This document shows positions 55,594 to 64,000 of a stretch of 64,000 bases of DNA, piece after piece (positions within the stretch are counted from its first letter, which is position 1; the number at the start of each line of letters is the position of its first letter). Both the position numbers and the translations under genes were made by a program. This DNA is from SURF-21 sp964462595 (GTDB taxonomy: Bacteria > Actinomycetota > Geothermincolia > Geothermincolales > RBG-13-55-18): NCBI GenBank assembly GCA_964462595.1, contig CAYWXM010000067.1:24332-88331 (forward strand), in the 5' to 3' direction. A model generated the notes under the pieces. The model saw only the letters and a program-made list of their open reading frames with translations. It was not told the origin of the DNA and did not search any database.

Positions 55594-56913
55594 TTATTTC
55601 CTCTTCAAGGCCGCTATTTCGGCCTTGGCCTTACGGACATATTGCACATGTGGGATGAAGGCCGGGCACTCGAAGGAGCAGCAGCCGCACTCGAAACAGT
55701 CCAGCGCCCCCCACATCTCGGCCTTGTCCCACTGCCCACGTTTGGTTGCCTGCACGATGAAGTTGGGGGACAGGAACATGGGGCAGGCGTCGATGCACTT
55801 GCCGCAGCGCACGCACTCAGCCTCCTCGCCCATCTCCACCACATCCGAGGTGAGGACCACGACCCCGGAGGTGCCCTTGACCACCGAGGCTGCTGTCTCC
55901 GACTGTGCCCAGCCGGTCATGGGGCCGCCCATGATCAGCTTGACCGGGTTGCCCACGAAACCCCCGCAGGCGTCGATGAGCGCCGATATCGGGGTCCCGA
56001 TGGCCGCGATGAGGTTTGCGGGTTCGCGGATGCCCGGCCCGGTGACGGTGAGCACCCTCTCGTACAGGGGCTTGCCCCAGGCCGCCGCCTCGTAGATGGC
56101 GATGGCCGTGCCCACGTTCTGCACCAGGCAGCCCACCTCGCTGGGAAGCTTGCCCGGGGGCACCTTTCTGCCGGTGAGAGCGTAAATGAGCATCTTCTCC
56201 GCCCCCTCGGGGTACTTAACCTCGAGCACCTCTATCTCCACGTCGGAGAGGCCGGAGGCCTTGGAGCGCAGGGCATCCACGGCGTCCATCTTGTTGGTCT
56301 CTATACCTATGATCACCTTGTTTGCGCCCACCGCGGTCTTCAGAAGCCGGGCGCCGGCGATCATGTCGTCGCCGCGCTCCAGCATCTGGCGGTGGTCGCA
56401 GGTGAGGAAGGGCTCGCACTCGCAGGCGTTGATGATCACCGTGTCCACCGGTTTGTCCTTAGGCGGGGTCAGCTTGACGTGGGTGGGGAAGGCGGCGCCT
56501 CCCATGCCCACCAGGCCCGCCTCCCTGGCGATGTCGCGGATCTCCTCGCCCGTGAGGGAATCCAGGTCCTTGCCGGGCTTCTTGGTGAATTCCGGCTGCT
56601 CCGCGTCGGGGGTGATGATAACGCTCTTCACCCTGGCGCCGGTGAAGTTGGCCACCTCCGTGACTTCCTTCACCGTACCCGCCACCGATGAGTGCACAGG
56701 GGCGGAGACAAAGGCGTCGGCGGATCCTATCTTCTGCCCCACCTCGACGCGGTCTCCCGCTGAGACCAGGGCCTCGTTGGGTGCCCCGATATGCTGGGAG
56801 AGGGGGATCACCACCTCGGCGGGCACGGGCGCTTTCTTTATCGCTTTACCCGAGGCCAGCTCCTTGTTGTAGGGGGGATGGATTCCGCCCTTGAAGGTCT
56901 TGGCTTCCGCCAT
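55594..56913 (-). CDS. rnfC: Rnf-type electron transport subunit C
   Basis: A 439-residue RnfC. N-terminal GGIHPPYNKELASGKAI, biotin-carrier-like part, the NuoF-like FMN and nicotinamide-binding domain with GMGGAAFPTHVKL and NACECEPFLTCD (about 134-174), SLBB-like domain, and two C-terminal [4Fe-4S] motifs CVRCGKCIDACP (about 367-378) and CFECGCCSFECP. Cytoplasmic side of Rnf complexes. ATG 56913 after GGAGGGGGTGATTGAC; fdhB ends 2 nt earlier. Direct coupling to fdhB is the striking context. Confidence 0.92.
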   Translation of the reverse strand: MAEAKTFKGGIHPPYNKELASGKAIKKAPVPAEVVIPLSQHIGAPNEALVSAGDRVEVGQKIGSADAFVSAPVHSSVAGTVKEVTEVANFTGARVKSVIITPDAEQPEFTKKPGKDLDSLTGEEIRDIAREAGLVGMGGAAFPTHVKLTPPKDKPVDTVIINACECEPFLTCDHRQMLERGDDMIAGARLLKTAVGANKVIIGIETNKMDAVDALRSKASGLSDVEIEVLEVKYPEGAEKMLIYALTGRKVPPGKLPSEVGCLVQNVGTAIAIYEAAAWGKPLYERVLTVTGPGIREPANLIAAIGTPISALIDACGGFVGNPVKLIMGGPMTGWAQSETAASVVKGTSGVVVLTSDVVEMGEEAECVRCGKCIDACPMFLSPNFIVQATKRGQWDKAEMWGALDCFECGCCSFECPAFIPHVQYVRKAKAEIAALKRK

Positions 56914-56914
56914 G

Positions 56915-57832
56915 TCAATCACCCCCTCCTTGCGCCTTGCGCTCCATGCCTTCGTTGCGCTTGTTGATCACGTAGCCCGCACCGGCCGCGGCGACCAGGC
57001 CCACCAAGGCCAGGCCTCCCCAGGGAGCGCCCGGCTTGACCAGGGTCTCCCAGATGGTGACGCCCGCCGGCACGGTGGGCTTAGCGGGCAGGCCGTACTT
57101 CTCGGGCACGTCCTCCAGCACGTAGATGTAATGAAGGCCGCCGAGTTCATCCACGCCGTAGAGCTGCGCATTCTCCTTGCCGTTTTTCTTGAGGTAGGCC
57201 AGCCTCTCCTCCGCCTTGGCTATCATCTCCTCGCGCGTGCCGAAGTCCAGGGCCCCGGTGGTGCAGGTCTGCACACAGGCGGGGCGGTTGCGGGCCGGGT
57301 AAGGGTCGGGCTGGTTCTTCATGTCCAGCCCAGCCTGTTCCGGCGTGGGGAAGGCCTCCGGTTCGTTGCTGATGCGGTCGAAGCACATAATGCAGCGGTA
57401 TATGCCCTTCTCGGCCGCGTCGTAGCGGCAGGCCTGGAAGGGGCAGGTGGCCACGCAGTAGTTGCAGCCGATGCACTTGTCCGGATCCGTCTTCACCAGC
57501 CAGGCCTCGGTGTCGCCGTCGCTTACCTTGTACTTCTGGGTGGCGCCCGAGGGGCAGACCTTGACGCATGTGGCGTCGGTGCAGTGCATGCACTGGTACT
57601 TGGTGAAATTCCAGTACAGCTCGTCGTCCGAGGCCGGGCGCTTCTCCGGCTCGTTGAACAGGATGCGCATCCAGCATTGCGAGGTCAGCTCGAGCGGGTT
57701 TTCGTAGGTCCCGTTGTTGTCCGTCTTGGTATAGGTGCGCTGGTTCCAGTTCTTGCAGGCCACCTGGCATGCCCGGCACCCCGTGCACTTGCTGGCGTCG
57801 AAGAGGATCGCCTTATCCGTAGGGTTAGCCAT
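56915..57832 (-). CDS. fdhB: Formate dehydrogenase iron-sulfur subunit
   Basis: A 305-residue FdnH-like subunit with four [4Fe-4S] motifs: CTGCRACQVACKNW, CMHCTDATCVKVCPSG, CIGCNYCVATCPF and CIMC...CVQTCTTGA. A C-terminal membrane helix (GGLALVGLVAAAGAGYVINKR) anchors it, as in FdnH. It has no signal of its own and is expected to be exported together with FdhA. Start ATG is 1 nt after the fdhA stop region; tightly coupled. Confidence 0.92.
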   Translation of the reverse strand: MANPTDKAILFDASKCTGCRACQVACKNWNQRTYTKTDNNGTYENPLELTSQCWMRILFNEPEKRPASDDELYWNFTKYQCMHCTDATCVKVCPSGATQKYKVSDGDTEAWLVKTDPDKCIGCNYCVATCPFQACRYDAAEKGIYRCIMCFDRISNEPEAFPTPEQAGLDMKNQPDPYPARNRPACVQTCTTGALDFGTREEMIAKAEERLAYLKKNGKENAQLYGVDELGGLHYIYVLEDVPEKYGLPAKPTVPAGVTIWETLVKPGAPWGGLALVGLVAAAGAGYVINKRNEGMERKAQGGGD

Positions 57833-57833
57833 G

Positions 57834-60800
57834 TCACTTCACCTTCCTCAGGTTCACCAGGAATGCTTTGTATTCCGGGATGGTGGTGTTCGCGTCCCCG
57901 ACGTGTGGCGTTATCTGGTTGACCGCGTAGCTCTTCTTGGACAGCGCGTTGCGCTCCGGTCCGCCGGGCACGAACCCGATGAACCCGAAGTGCCAGGGCA
58001 TGGTCACGATGTGTACCGGCCTCTTAGTGCCGTTATCGCCTATCATCAGGGGCTTGAGGCGGGTGGTGACCACCGCCACCCCCTGCACCCTGCCGCGCAC
58101 GCTCTCCAGCTCCACCAGGTCGCCCTTCTTGATCCCCAGCTCTTCGGCCAGCTCCACCGAGAGCTCGACGAACTGCTCGGGCATGGCCTCGCCCAGCCAG
58201 GTGTTGTTGCGGGTCATCTGGCCCGCCTGCCAGTGCTCGGTAACCCGGATGGTCGTGCAGACGTAGGGGTACCTCTCGTCCCCGGTTTCCGCGAAACCGT
58301 ACTTGTCCGGCTCCTCCTTGGCCGAGGGCCATTCGAGCACCGCGGCCGGGTTCCACTGCGTTCCCGAGAGGGGGTTCTTCACCGGCCCTTCCCTGGGCTC
58401 GTAGTGCTCGGGGAACGGGCCCTCCACCATGCTGTTGGAGAAAAGGCGCCCGTTCTGCACCCCCACCTCGCGGTTCATGATGTAGGGGCTTGCGCCGGAG
58501 TCCGCCGCCAGGGAACCCTTCTTGTTGATGGCGAAGAAGTCGTTGATGTCGTTCTTCATCACCATCTCCTTGCCCGCCTCGTCGAAGAGGAACAGGGCCT
58601 TGCTCGGCGCGAAGGGTTTGCCCGAGTAGTCCATGGAGCAGCGGTTGTAGATGATGCGGCGGTTGACCGGCCATGCCCAGCCCCATACGGGGTAGGTACC
58701 CACGTTGATCATCTTCGCCGACGACGGGGCCTCGCTGACCTCGCCGTAAGCGCCGGTACCGTAGTTGTAGGTACCGACCTTGCCGGTCGCCGCGATCGGG
58801 TAATACAGGGTGTTGCCGGCCTCGTCCCACCAGTAAAGCGGGGTCTTGAGCAGGTGCCACTTGGCCTTGTCGAAGGGGATGCCGTTCCACTCCAGGGCCT
58901 GCCCGTCGCGGGGTATCTTGGTCTTGCCGTCGTCTCCCTTGGGGAGCTGGCCGTCGATGCCCAGGATCTTTGCCGCGGACTCCACGTCGGCGTCGGACGC
59001 CCACTCGCCGCAGTAGAGCCAGTTGCCGCAGGCGGTGGAACCGTCGTCCTTGAGGTTGCCGAACCCGTATACCGGCTTCTTGAAGGCCTCGTCCCAGGAG
59101 AACTCGCCCTCCGGCCAGGTGAAGCCCTGTATCTCGAACAGCACCTGGTCCATGTTGGGTTCGCCGTGCTCGTCCTCGTCGTAGGCCCAGAACAGCTCGG
59201 TGAGCGCTTCCTTGTTCGGGCCGCCCTCGGACTTGTAAAGCTCGATGACCGCCTTCATGATCTTATGGGCCATGTGAGCATCGCTCACGGCGTCGCCCGG
59301 CGGCTCCACCGCCTTCCAGCGGTACTGGGCCAGGCGGCCCGAGGTCATCACCGAACCGCTCTTCTCCACTGAAGAGGCGGCGGGAAGAGCCCAGACCTCG
59401 GTCTGTATGCTCTTGGGGTCTGCATCGGGGCGCTGCCAGTAGTTCATCATCTCGGTATCCCAGATGTCCACCGCCACCAGCCAGTCCAGCTTGTCCAGCG
59501 CGGCGCTCTCAAGGTTGCAGTTGGGCCCGCCTACCGGCGGGTTCTGCCCCCAGGAAACCAGGCCCTTGATGATGCCGGCGTACATGTCCTCGAAGAGGGC
59601 GATGTGGGTGTAGTTCTTGCCCTTCTTCACCTTGGGATGCAGTTCGAATGCCTTGGCGAGGTCGGCTTTCGCGTAATCGCCCCACCATGCCGTGAGCAGG
59701 CTGGCCACGAACTTGGGTGTGTTCACCCAGTACCCCGCCTTGGGCGTGACGGCGGCTAGATACGCCTGGTAATCGGCATTGCCGCTGTTGGGCATGGCGA
59801 TGTAGGCGGGGATGATATGCGAGAGCAGGGCGAAGTCGGTCGAGCCCTGCACGTTGGATTCGCCACGCAGCGCGTTGATGCCCCCGCCGGGCATGCCCGT
59901 GTTGCCCATGAGCAGCTGCAGCATGGCAAAGGTGCGGATCTTCTCCGTTCCGATGGTGAACTGGGTCATGCCCATGGCGTACATGAGGTTGCCGCTCTTG
60001 TCCCGCTGGTGGGTGATGCCCACGTAGAGCTCGGCTATCTCCTTGAACTTGGCGGGGTCCATGCCGCACACCTTGGACACTATACTGTCCTCGCCCTCGT
60101 AGGTGTACCGTGAGTAGTGCTCGCCAAGTTTCGCGTAAACGCTGGGCTGCATCTCGCCGAATTTGCCCGCCTTGATCAGGTCCCATTCGTTGGGAATAAA
60201 GTTCCCGTTGGCGTCCTTGGGGCCGTTTGGAGTCCCCCGGTGCGGGAAGTCCGGGTTGGGGGCCAGCGGTACGAGGTCCATCCTGGTGGGCTGGCCGTCG
60301 GCTCCCGCCTGGTAGGACCAGGTCTTGGTATCGTACTTCCTGGTCTCCTCGTTATAGCCGCTGAAGAGGCCGTCCAGATCTCCGGGACCCTTGAAGTCCG
60401 GGCCCACCATGACGGGAGCGTTGGTGTAGTTCTGCACGTACTCCCAGTTGATGTAGTTGTTCTGGATAGCGTAATTGATCAGCGCGCCGTAGAAAGCGAT
60501 ATCCGTCCCCGGGCGGATGAAGGAAAAGGCATCCGCCCTGGATGCGGAGCGGGTAAAGCGGGGGTCGACCACGATTATCTTGGCGCCCCTCTCCTCCCTG
60601 GCCTCCTCTATCCATTTCCATGATACCGGATGGTTCTCGGCCGGATTGGAACCGCAGATCATGAAAACATCGGTGTTGCGGAGGTCGATCCAGTGATTGG
60701 TCATGGCTCCGCGCCCGTACGTGCCGCCGAGACCGGCGACTGTTGCGGAGTGTCATATACGCGCCTGATGTTCCAGGTACACGATGCCCAAGGCACGCGC

Positions 60801-61325
60801 GAACTTGGAGATCAGGTAACACTCCTCGTTGTCCAGGGCCGCTCCGCCCAGTTGGGCGAGGCCCTCAGTGCGGTTCACCGTTACCTTATTGCCGTCGATC
60901 TCCTCCGTCTCAACGAAGGTGGAGTCACGGGTGTCCTTGATGAGTCGTGCGATCCTGGGAATAGCGTCCTCCCAGGTCTTCTCCTCCCATTCCGTGGCTC
61001 CGGGAGCGCGGTAACGGACCTTGGTGAGTCGCCTTTCGTTGTTGGCGACCTGGTAGATAGACTGCCCTTTCGAGCAAAGGGCAGCCTGGTTGATGGGGCT
61101 GTCCGGGAGACCCTCGAGGCCCACCACCTTTCCGTCCATCACGCTGACTATGGCCGAGCAACCCACGGAACAATACGGGCATACCGTGGTGCTCTCCCTG
61201 GCTTCGCTGATGCGAAGCGCCTCGCCAGCTGCGAAGGCGGGGGTGGAGAAACCGAGTTGTGCGAGGGCCGCGACGCCGATTCCGGCGCCCGACAGCTTCA
61301 GGAAACCTCTTCGCGAAAGTTCCAT
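57834..61325 (-). CDS. fdhA: Formate dehydrogenase catalytic subunit, selenocysteine, Tat-exported
   Basis: 1163 residues if the in-frame TGA at 60755-60753 is read as Sec191. Both flanks match: EHQARI before it and HSATVAGLGGTYGRGAMTNHW after it, exactly the FDH-N alpha active site. N-terminus has a twin-arginine signal (LSRRGFLKLSGAG) and the [4Fe-4S] motif CPYCSVGCS...CSKGQ. It binds a bis-MGD molybdenum or tungsten cofactor and oxidises formate or reduces CO2. ATG 61325 follows GGGGGGAAGT. Simple gene callers will split this gene at the TGA. Confidence 0.94.
60725..60755 (-). promoter_or_regulatory. UGA codon and SECIS hairpin of fdhA
   Basis: Following TGA (60755-60753) the mRNA forms CGCCG, loop GTCT, CGGCG (60738-60725), a 5-bp stem with the GGTCT loop that SelB recognises in E. 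coli fdhF/fdnG. The loop begins 22 nt after the U of UGA. Confidence 0.8.
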
Positions 61326-61473
61326 ACTTCCCCCCACTTTCCTAGATCGAATACTACGTTTACAGAAATACAAAACTTGCGACTGCTTGCGATATATGTT
61401 TAAACCCGTTCGGGATTTGATTTCCCCGCGGTAAACATTCCGCCCTCTTCGCGTCAGGTTTTCAAGGTACTTA

Positions 61474-61504
61474 CTATCGCGTTCTCCGAACTATCGCGTT
61501 CTCC
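61474..61504 (-). repeat. Tandem repeat upstream of fdhA
   Basis: CTATCGCGTTCTCC occurs at 61474-61487 and 61491-61504, period 17, just downstream of the promoter. It could be a regulator site on the fdh leader. Confidence 0.55.
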
Positions 61505-61516
61505 AAACCTCGAAGG

Positions 61517-61546
61517 ATTATACTATCCTTCATCGCCGCGTTACAA
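61517..61546 (-). promoter_or_regulatory. Promoter of the fdh-rnf operon
   Basis: On the minus strand TTGTAA (61546-61541), 18-nt spacer, TATAAT (61522-61517), set in an AAGGAT/ATCCTT inverted repeat. The start would be about 180 nt before fdhA, leaving a long leader containing the tandem repeat. Confidence 0.55.
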
Positions 61547-61580
61547 CAGCATCTGACAGTCAGGTACCGCGTGTCAACGC

Positions 61581-62408
61581 TCACGAAAACACCGTCCTGC
61601 AACCCCTCTCGTAACCTCTTTCCTGCGCCGCAAGATCGAGATGGGCCGTCGCCAGATCCTCAAGTGAGAGCACGAACTCCTCGTCCTTTTCGCTCGGCGG
61701 GCTGCTTACCTTAATATATTTCCCGCATTTGTCGCAAATATATACGCGGCGCGAACGGTCGTCGCCGGCAAAGATGTATTTCAGCTTGTCCTGGTCCGTA
61801 TTGTTGCAGAAAGGGCACATGATACGGGGAAATCCCCAGCGCGTTCCGCAGAGCGAACATTCCAGCACCCGCAACCCGTCCTCGGGTCGCAGAAATCCCA
61901 TGAGCGGCAGGTTACCGCACACCGGGCAATCCCCACGCGGCACCTGGTCCAGGTCGGCCTTGCGCACCAGCGCGCCCGCCATTTTCCAGTAAAAGGGGGC
62001 AAGGGAGATGTGCAGCAACATGTAGAGTAGCGCGGGGTCTACATCATAACCCTCCATGCACTTCGCCACCTTTTCGTCATCGCGTTCGATTAAGGCCTCG
62101 ACCAGTACGCGCAGCTTTTCTTCATCCTCCAGTTCCCCGGAGAGGAACCTTTCCATGCCGTCAAGCGGGGCCTTGCCTCTGTTCTCTATTATTTTTCCCA
62201 TTTCACGCAGCATTTCTTTGAGCGTTGCCAGGTCGACCTGGAGTTCTTCCGGCTCCACGAGCAGCTTATCCTGCTCGATGCGCATGGACACCTGCGCCCC
62301 CTCGATGTGCGGAAGCTGGTCGGGGATCTCCCGGGAGAGTTTCCTCTGCGCGGCGAAGACATCGCGGTACAGGGCCATTACCTCTTTCAGCCTGGGGTTG
62401 GCATCCAT
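61581..62408 (-). CDS. fdhE: FdhE-like formate dehydrogenase accessory protein
   Basis: A 275-residue rubredoxin-like accessory protein. Four CxxC motifs: CPVCGNLP, CSLCGTRW, CPFCNNTD and CDKCGKY, as in FdhE, which helps assemble exported formate dehydrogenases. Encoded just upstream of fdhA on the same strand. From ATG 62408 the ribosome site is poor. The frame is open upstream to a TAG at 62486-62484, and a strong GGAGG (62491-62487) precedes only ATC/ATA codons, so a non-standard start about 23-25 codons earlier is possible. Confidence 0.85.
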   Translation of the reverse strand: MDANPRLKEVMALYRDVFAAQRKLSREIPDQLPHIEGAQVSMRIEQDKLLVEPEELQVDLATLKEMLREMGKIIENRGKAPLDGMERFLSGELEDEEKLRVLVEALIERDDEKVAKCMEGYDVDPALLYMLLHISLAPFYWKMAGALVRKADLDQVPRGDCPVCGNLPLMGFLRPEDGLRVLECSLCGTRWGFPRIMCPFCNNTDQDKLKYIFAGDDRSRRVYICDKCGKYIKVSSPPSEKDEEFVLSLEDLATAHLDLAAQERGYERGCRTVFS

Positions 62409-62749
62409 GTACCTCTTGGCCTCGCGACTGACCAGGCTTTTGTTTATCTTGCGCTGTTTGAGCTTGAAATCGCCTATCTCGATCTACCTCCCTCGTTTAC
62501 CTTATTCTTCCCAATACGAACCCTCATGACCAACGGACTTCCCGGCTCCCGGCCGTCCATGCCCACATGCTATCTTTCCCTTTTTCATCCCAAAAACGCC
62601 CCCCCCGGGCTGCAGTCATCGTTTACCTGGATTTATACGGTAAGGATCCCACCCGGTTCATCCGCATAATACCCTTGCGGGCTCGCCGCGTTCCCCGGCC
62701 GCAAGGAAAGCCATTATATGCCATGCGCCGGGCCGGCAAAAGGGGGTTT
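62409..62749. other. Intergenic stretch between tatC and fdhE
   Basis: 341 nt. On the minus strand TATAAA near 62632-62640 could serve a promoter for fdhE. Otherwise no gene, RNA or repeat is recognised apart from the possible N-terminal extension of fdhE. Confidence 0.35.
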
Positions 62750-63508
62750 TCAATCCTCCAGCTCGGACTCCTGGGCTTCCCTGCGCTTTTTCGCCGCCCG
62801 CATGCCGAACGCGGCGAAGAGTATGCTGCCCTCGTAAAGGAGAAACATGGGCGCCGCTACCAGCAACATGGTCACCGGGTTCCAATCCGGGGTTATCAGG
62901 GCGGAAAAGACCAGCACGACGATCACCGCGATGCGCCAGTTCTTGTGCAACCTCTGCGGCGTGACGATGCCCAGCCTGACCACCAGCCATATAACCAGGG
63001 GGGTCTCGAAGGAAAGCCCGACGCCCACCATGAGCAGGGCGACGAAGCTCACGTATTCCCCCACCATGAGCACCGGCGTTATCTCGCCGCCCGATTGTCC
63101 CGTAAGCCACTTCAAGCCCACCGGGAGGATGTAAAGGTAGCAGAACGCCACCCCGGCTAGGAAAAAGATGATGATGAAGAAGAGGGCCAGCGCCATGAAG
63201 CGCTTTTCCTTCTTGCGCAAGGCCGGGGCGATATAGGCGAGGACCTCGTAGAGAATGACCGGGAGAGCCAGGACTATCGCCGCGTACATGGCGATCTTGA
63301 AGCGCACCATGAAGGGCTCGAGCACGGTCTGGTAATACAGGTTCATGGGTATGCCCGCCCTGCTGGCGGGTTCCTTGAGAAATCCGAGTATATCCCAGGA
63401 AAAGATATACGCCACGCCAACGGCGACCACGAGCGAGAGGAACATGACGATAATACGCCTTCTGAGTTCCTCCAGGTGCTCGATAAAGGTCATCTGCTGG
63501 TCGGCCAA
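62750..63508 (-). CDS. tatC: Sec-independent translocase subunit TatC
   Basis: A 252-residue TatC with six helices. Family marks: FIEHLEELRRRI at the N-terminus, LEPFMVRFKIAMYA, APALRKKEKR and FALITPDWNP-like SALITPDWNPVTM. It recognises twin-arginine signals. TTG start 63508 follows GGAGGCTTTT; ATG 63493 is 20 nt from the ribosome site. Located with tatA upstream of the Tat-exported fdhA. Confidence 0.94.
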   Translation of the reverse strand: MADQQMTFIEHLEELRRRIIVMFLSLVVAVGVAYIFSWDILGFLKEPASRAGIPMNLYYQTVLEPFMVRFKIAMYAAIVLALPVILYEVLAYIAPALRKKEKRFMALALFFIIIFFLAGVAFCYLYILPVGLKWLTGQSGGEITPVLMVGEYVSFVALLMVGVGLSFETPLVIWLVVRLGIVTPQRLHKNWRIAVIVVLVFSALITPDWNPVTMLLVAAPMFLLYEGSILFAAFGMRAAKKRREAQESELED

Positions 63509-63569
63509 AAAAGCCTCCGAGGCTGTCAGGGGGTTTGGAAGGAGATATTAACGGCGGTTTGCTGCTTGC

Positions 63570-63806
63570 CTATTCCTCTTCCTCTTCGCTCTTCTTTTTC
63601 TCGCTTTCCTTCACCTCATCGTCTTTACCCTCGAGACCTTCCTGCACGGCCTTGGTGACCTCTGAGCTGGAAGCCCTCAGTTCCTTTATGGCCTTGCCCA
63701 CGGAGCGTCCCAGCTTGGGCAGTTGCGTGGGCCCGAAAATCACGAGGGCGATCCCGAGGATGATCAGCAGCTCGGTAGGACCGAAACTCTGAAAAAGCGC
63801 GAGCAT
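63570..63806 (-). CDS. tatA: Sec-independent translocase subunit TatA
   Basis: A 78-residue TatA: one membrane helix with GPTELLIILGIALVIFGP, the FGP hinge, amphipathic helix KLGRSVGKAIKELRASS and an acidic Lys/Glu tail. ATG 63806 follows AAAGGAGGTAAAGAT. No separate TatB, as is usual in Gram-positive minimal TatAC systems. 61 nt upstream of tatC. Confidence 0.93.
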   Translation of the reverse strand: MLALFQSFGPTELLIILGIALVIFGPTQLPKLGRSVGKAIKELRASSSEVTKAVQEGLEGKDDEVKESEKKKSEEEEE

Positions 63807-63868
63807 ATCTTTACCTCCTTTACGCCTTGTCTTACGTCCCGAAACCGTTGTTTCGAGCACGTTAAAAT

Positions 63869-63897
63869 ATATTAGTCTCCACTCCCTCAATAGTCAA
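63869..63897 (-). promoter_or_regulatory. Promoter of tatA-tatC
   Basis: On the minus strand TTGACT (63897-63892), 17-nt spacer, TAATAT (63874-63869), 63 nt before the tatA ATG. Near-consensus on both boxes. Confidence 0.7.
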
Positions 63898-63976
63898 CGA
63901 ACCGAATTGACTCATAATTAATCTACTCCAAACGGGTTCGTTGCCTCAAAATCAAAATCTACTCGAAACATGGCAC

Positions 63977-63996
63977 GAAAAACCCCCCTCAGGGGC
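63977..63996 (-). terminator. Probable terminator at window end
   Basis: On the minus strand CCCC-TGA-GGGG followed by GGTTTTT. It likely ends the transcript of a gene beyond the window. The stem is only 4-5 bp. Confidence 0.4.
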
Positions 63997-64000
63997 ATGT

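Noticed and set aside
54622..56691. 689-codon plus-strand open frame opposite rnfC/rnfD
   Set aside because: Shadow of the real minus-strand genes; composition is His/Gly/Arg-rich with no domain, typical of antisense frames in GC-rich DNA.
57735..59372. 545-codon plus-strand open frame opposite fdhA
   Set aside because: Antisense shadow of the formate dehydrogenase; no ribosome site or motif.

Overview
This is a GC-rich (about 60-65% by eye), gene-dense window, probably from a strictly anaerobic, Gram-positive-type bacterium in or near the Actinomycetota. The lineage call is inference. It rests on a DUF6049-like exported protein overlapping murJ (an actinobacterial pairing), a PASTA-domain kinase-like membrane protein, a minimal Tad pilus locus with no secretin, and several probably leaderless genes. 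The anaerobic call rests on oxygen-sensitive enzymes: a selenocysteine formate dehydrogenase, a 4-hydroxybutyryl-CoA dehydratase, Rnf-type subunits, many [4Fe-4S] proteins and a CmuA/MtaA-type methyltransferase. There is no rRNA, no CRISPR array and no recognisable intact transposase.

Layout. 1-3.9 kb (minus): truncated M23 peptidase, a PASTA/PKD pseudokinase and a cysteine-rich ferredoxin protein. 4-7 kb: folate/chorismate genes pabC (+) and pabA-pabB (-), the latter behind a leader terminator. 7-10.8 kb: two tandem carboxylesterase lipoproteins flanked by REP-like palindromes. 10.8-15 kb: LUD-domain protein, MtaA-like protein, metallophosphoesterase, cysteine synthase. 15-19.8 kb: PilB-type ATPase, STAS protein, two broken genes and a lipoprotein. 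20-25 kb: Tad locus (tadZ, tadA, tadB, tadC, Flp pilin, prepilin peptidase). 25-34.7 kb: priA, a KGG protein, a YbaK-type deacylase, a TauE exporter, GNAT, DUF6049-like, murJ. 34.9-39.4 kb (minus): membrane proteins, a PLP desulfhydrase/deaminase, a second cysteine-rich ferredoxin, a Nudix hydrolase. 39.8 kb: tRNA-Pro(CGG). 40-43 kb: 4-hydroxybutyryl-CoA dehydratase divergent from a class III CoA-transferase.

43-50 kb is a compact selenocysteine island: selD (itself with an in-frame UGA), yedF, selA, selB, tRNA-Sec and a LysR regulator. 50-54 kb (minus) has apbE and a CtpE-like P-type ATPase. 54.6-63.8 kb (minus) is the most striking block: tatA, tatC, fdhE, then a UGA-containing Tat-exported formate dehydrogenase (fdhA, fdhB) in tight series with rnfC and rnfD only.

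The parts fit one physiology. The selenocysteine island supplies selenocysteine for FdhA. TatAC exports the folded FdhAB, FdhE assists its maturation, and ApbE can attach FMN to RnfD. The inferred product is a membrane formate dehydrogenase that uses RnfCD instead of a cytochrome b subunit to pass electrons across the membrane, probably to or from a cytoplasmic nicotinamide or ferredoxin pool.
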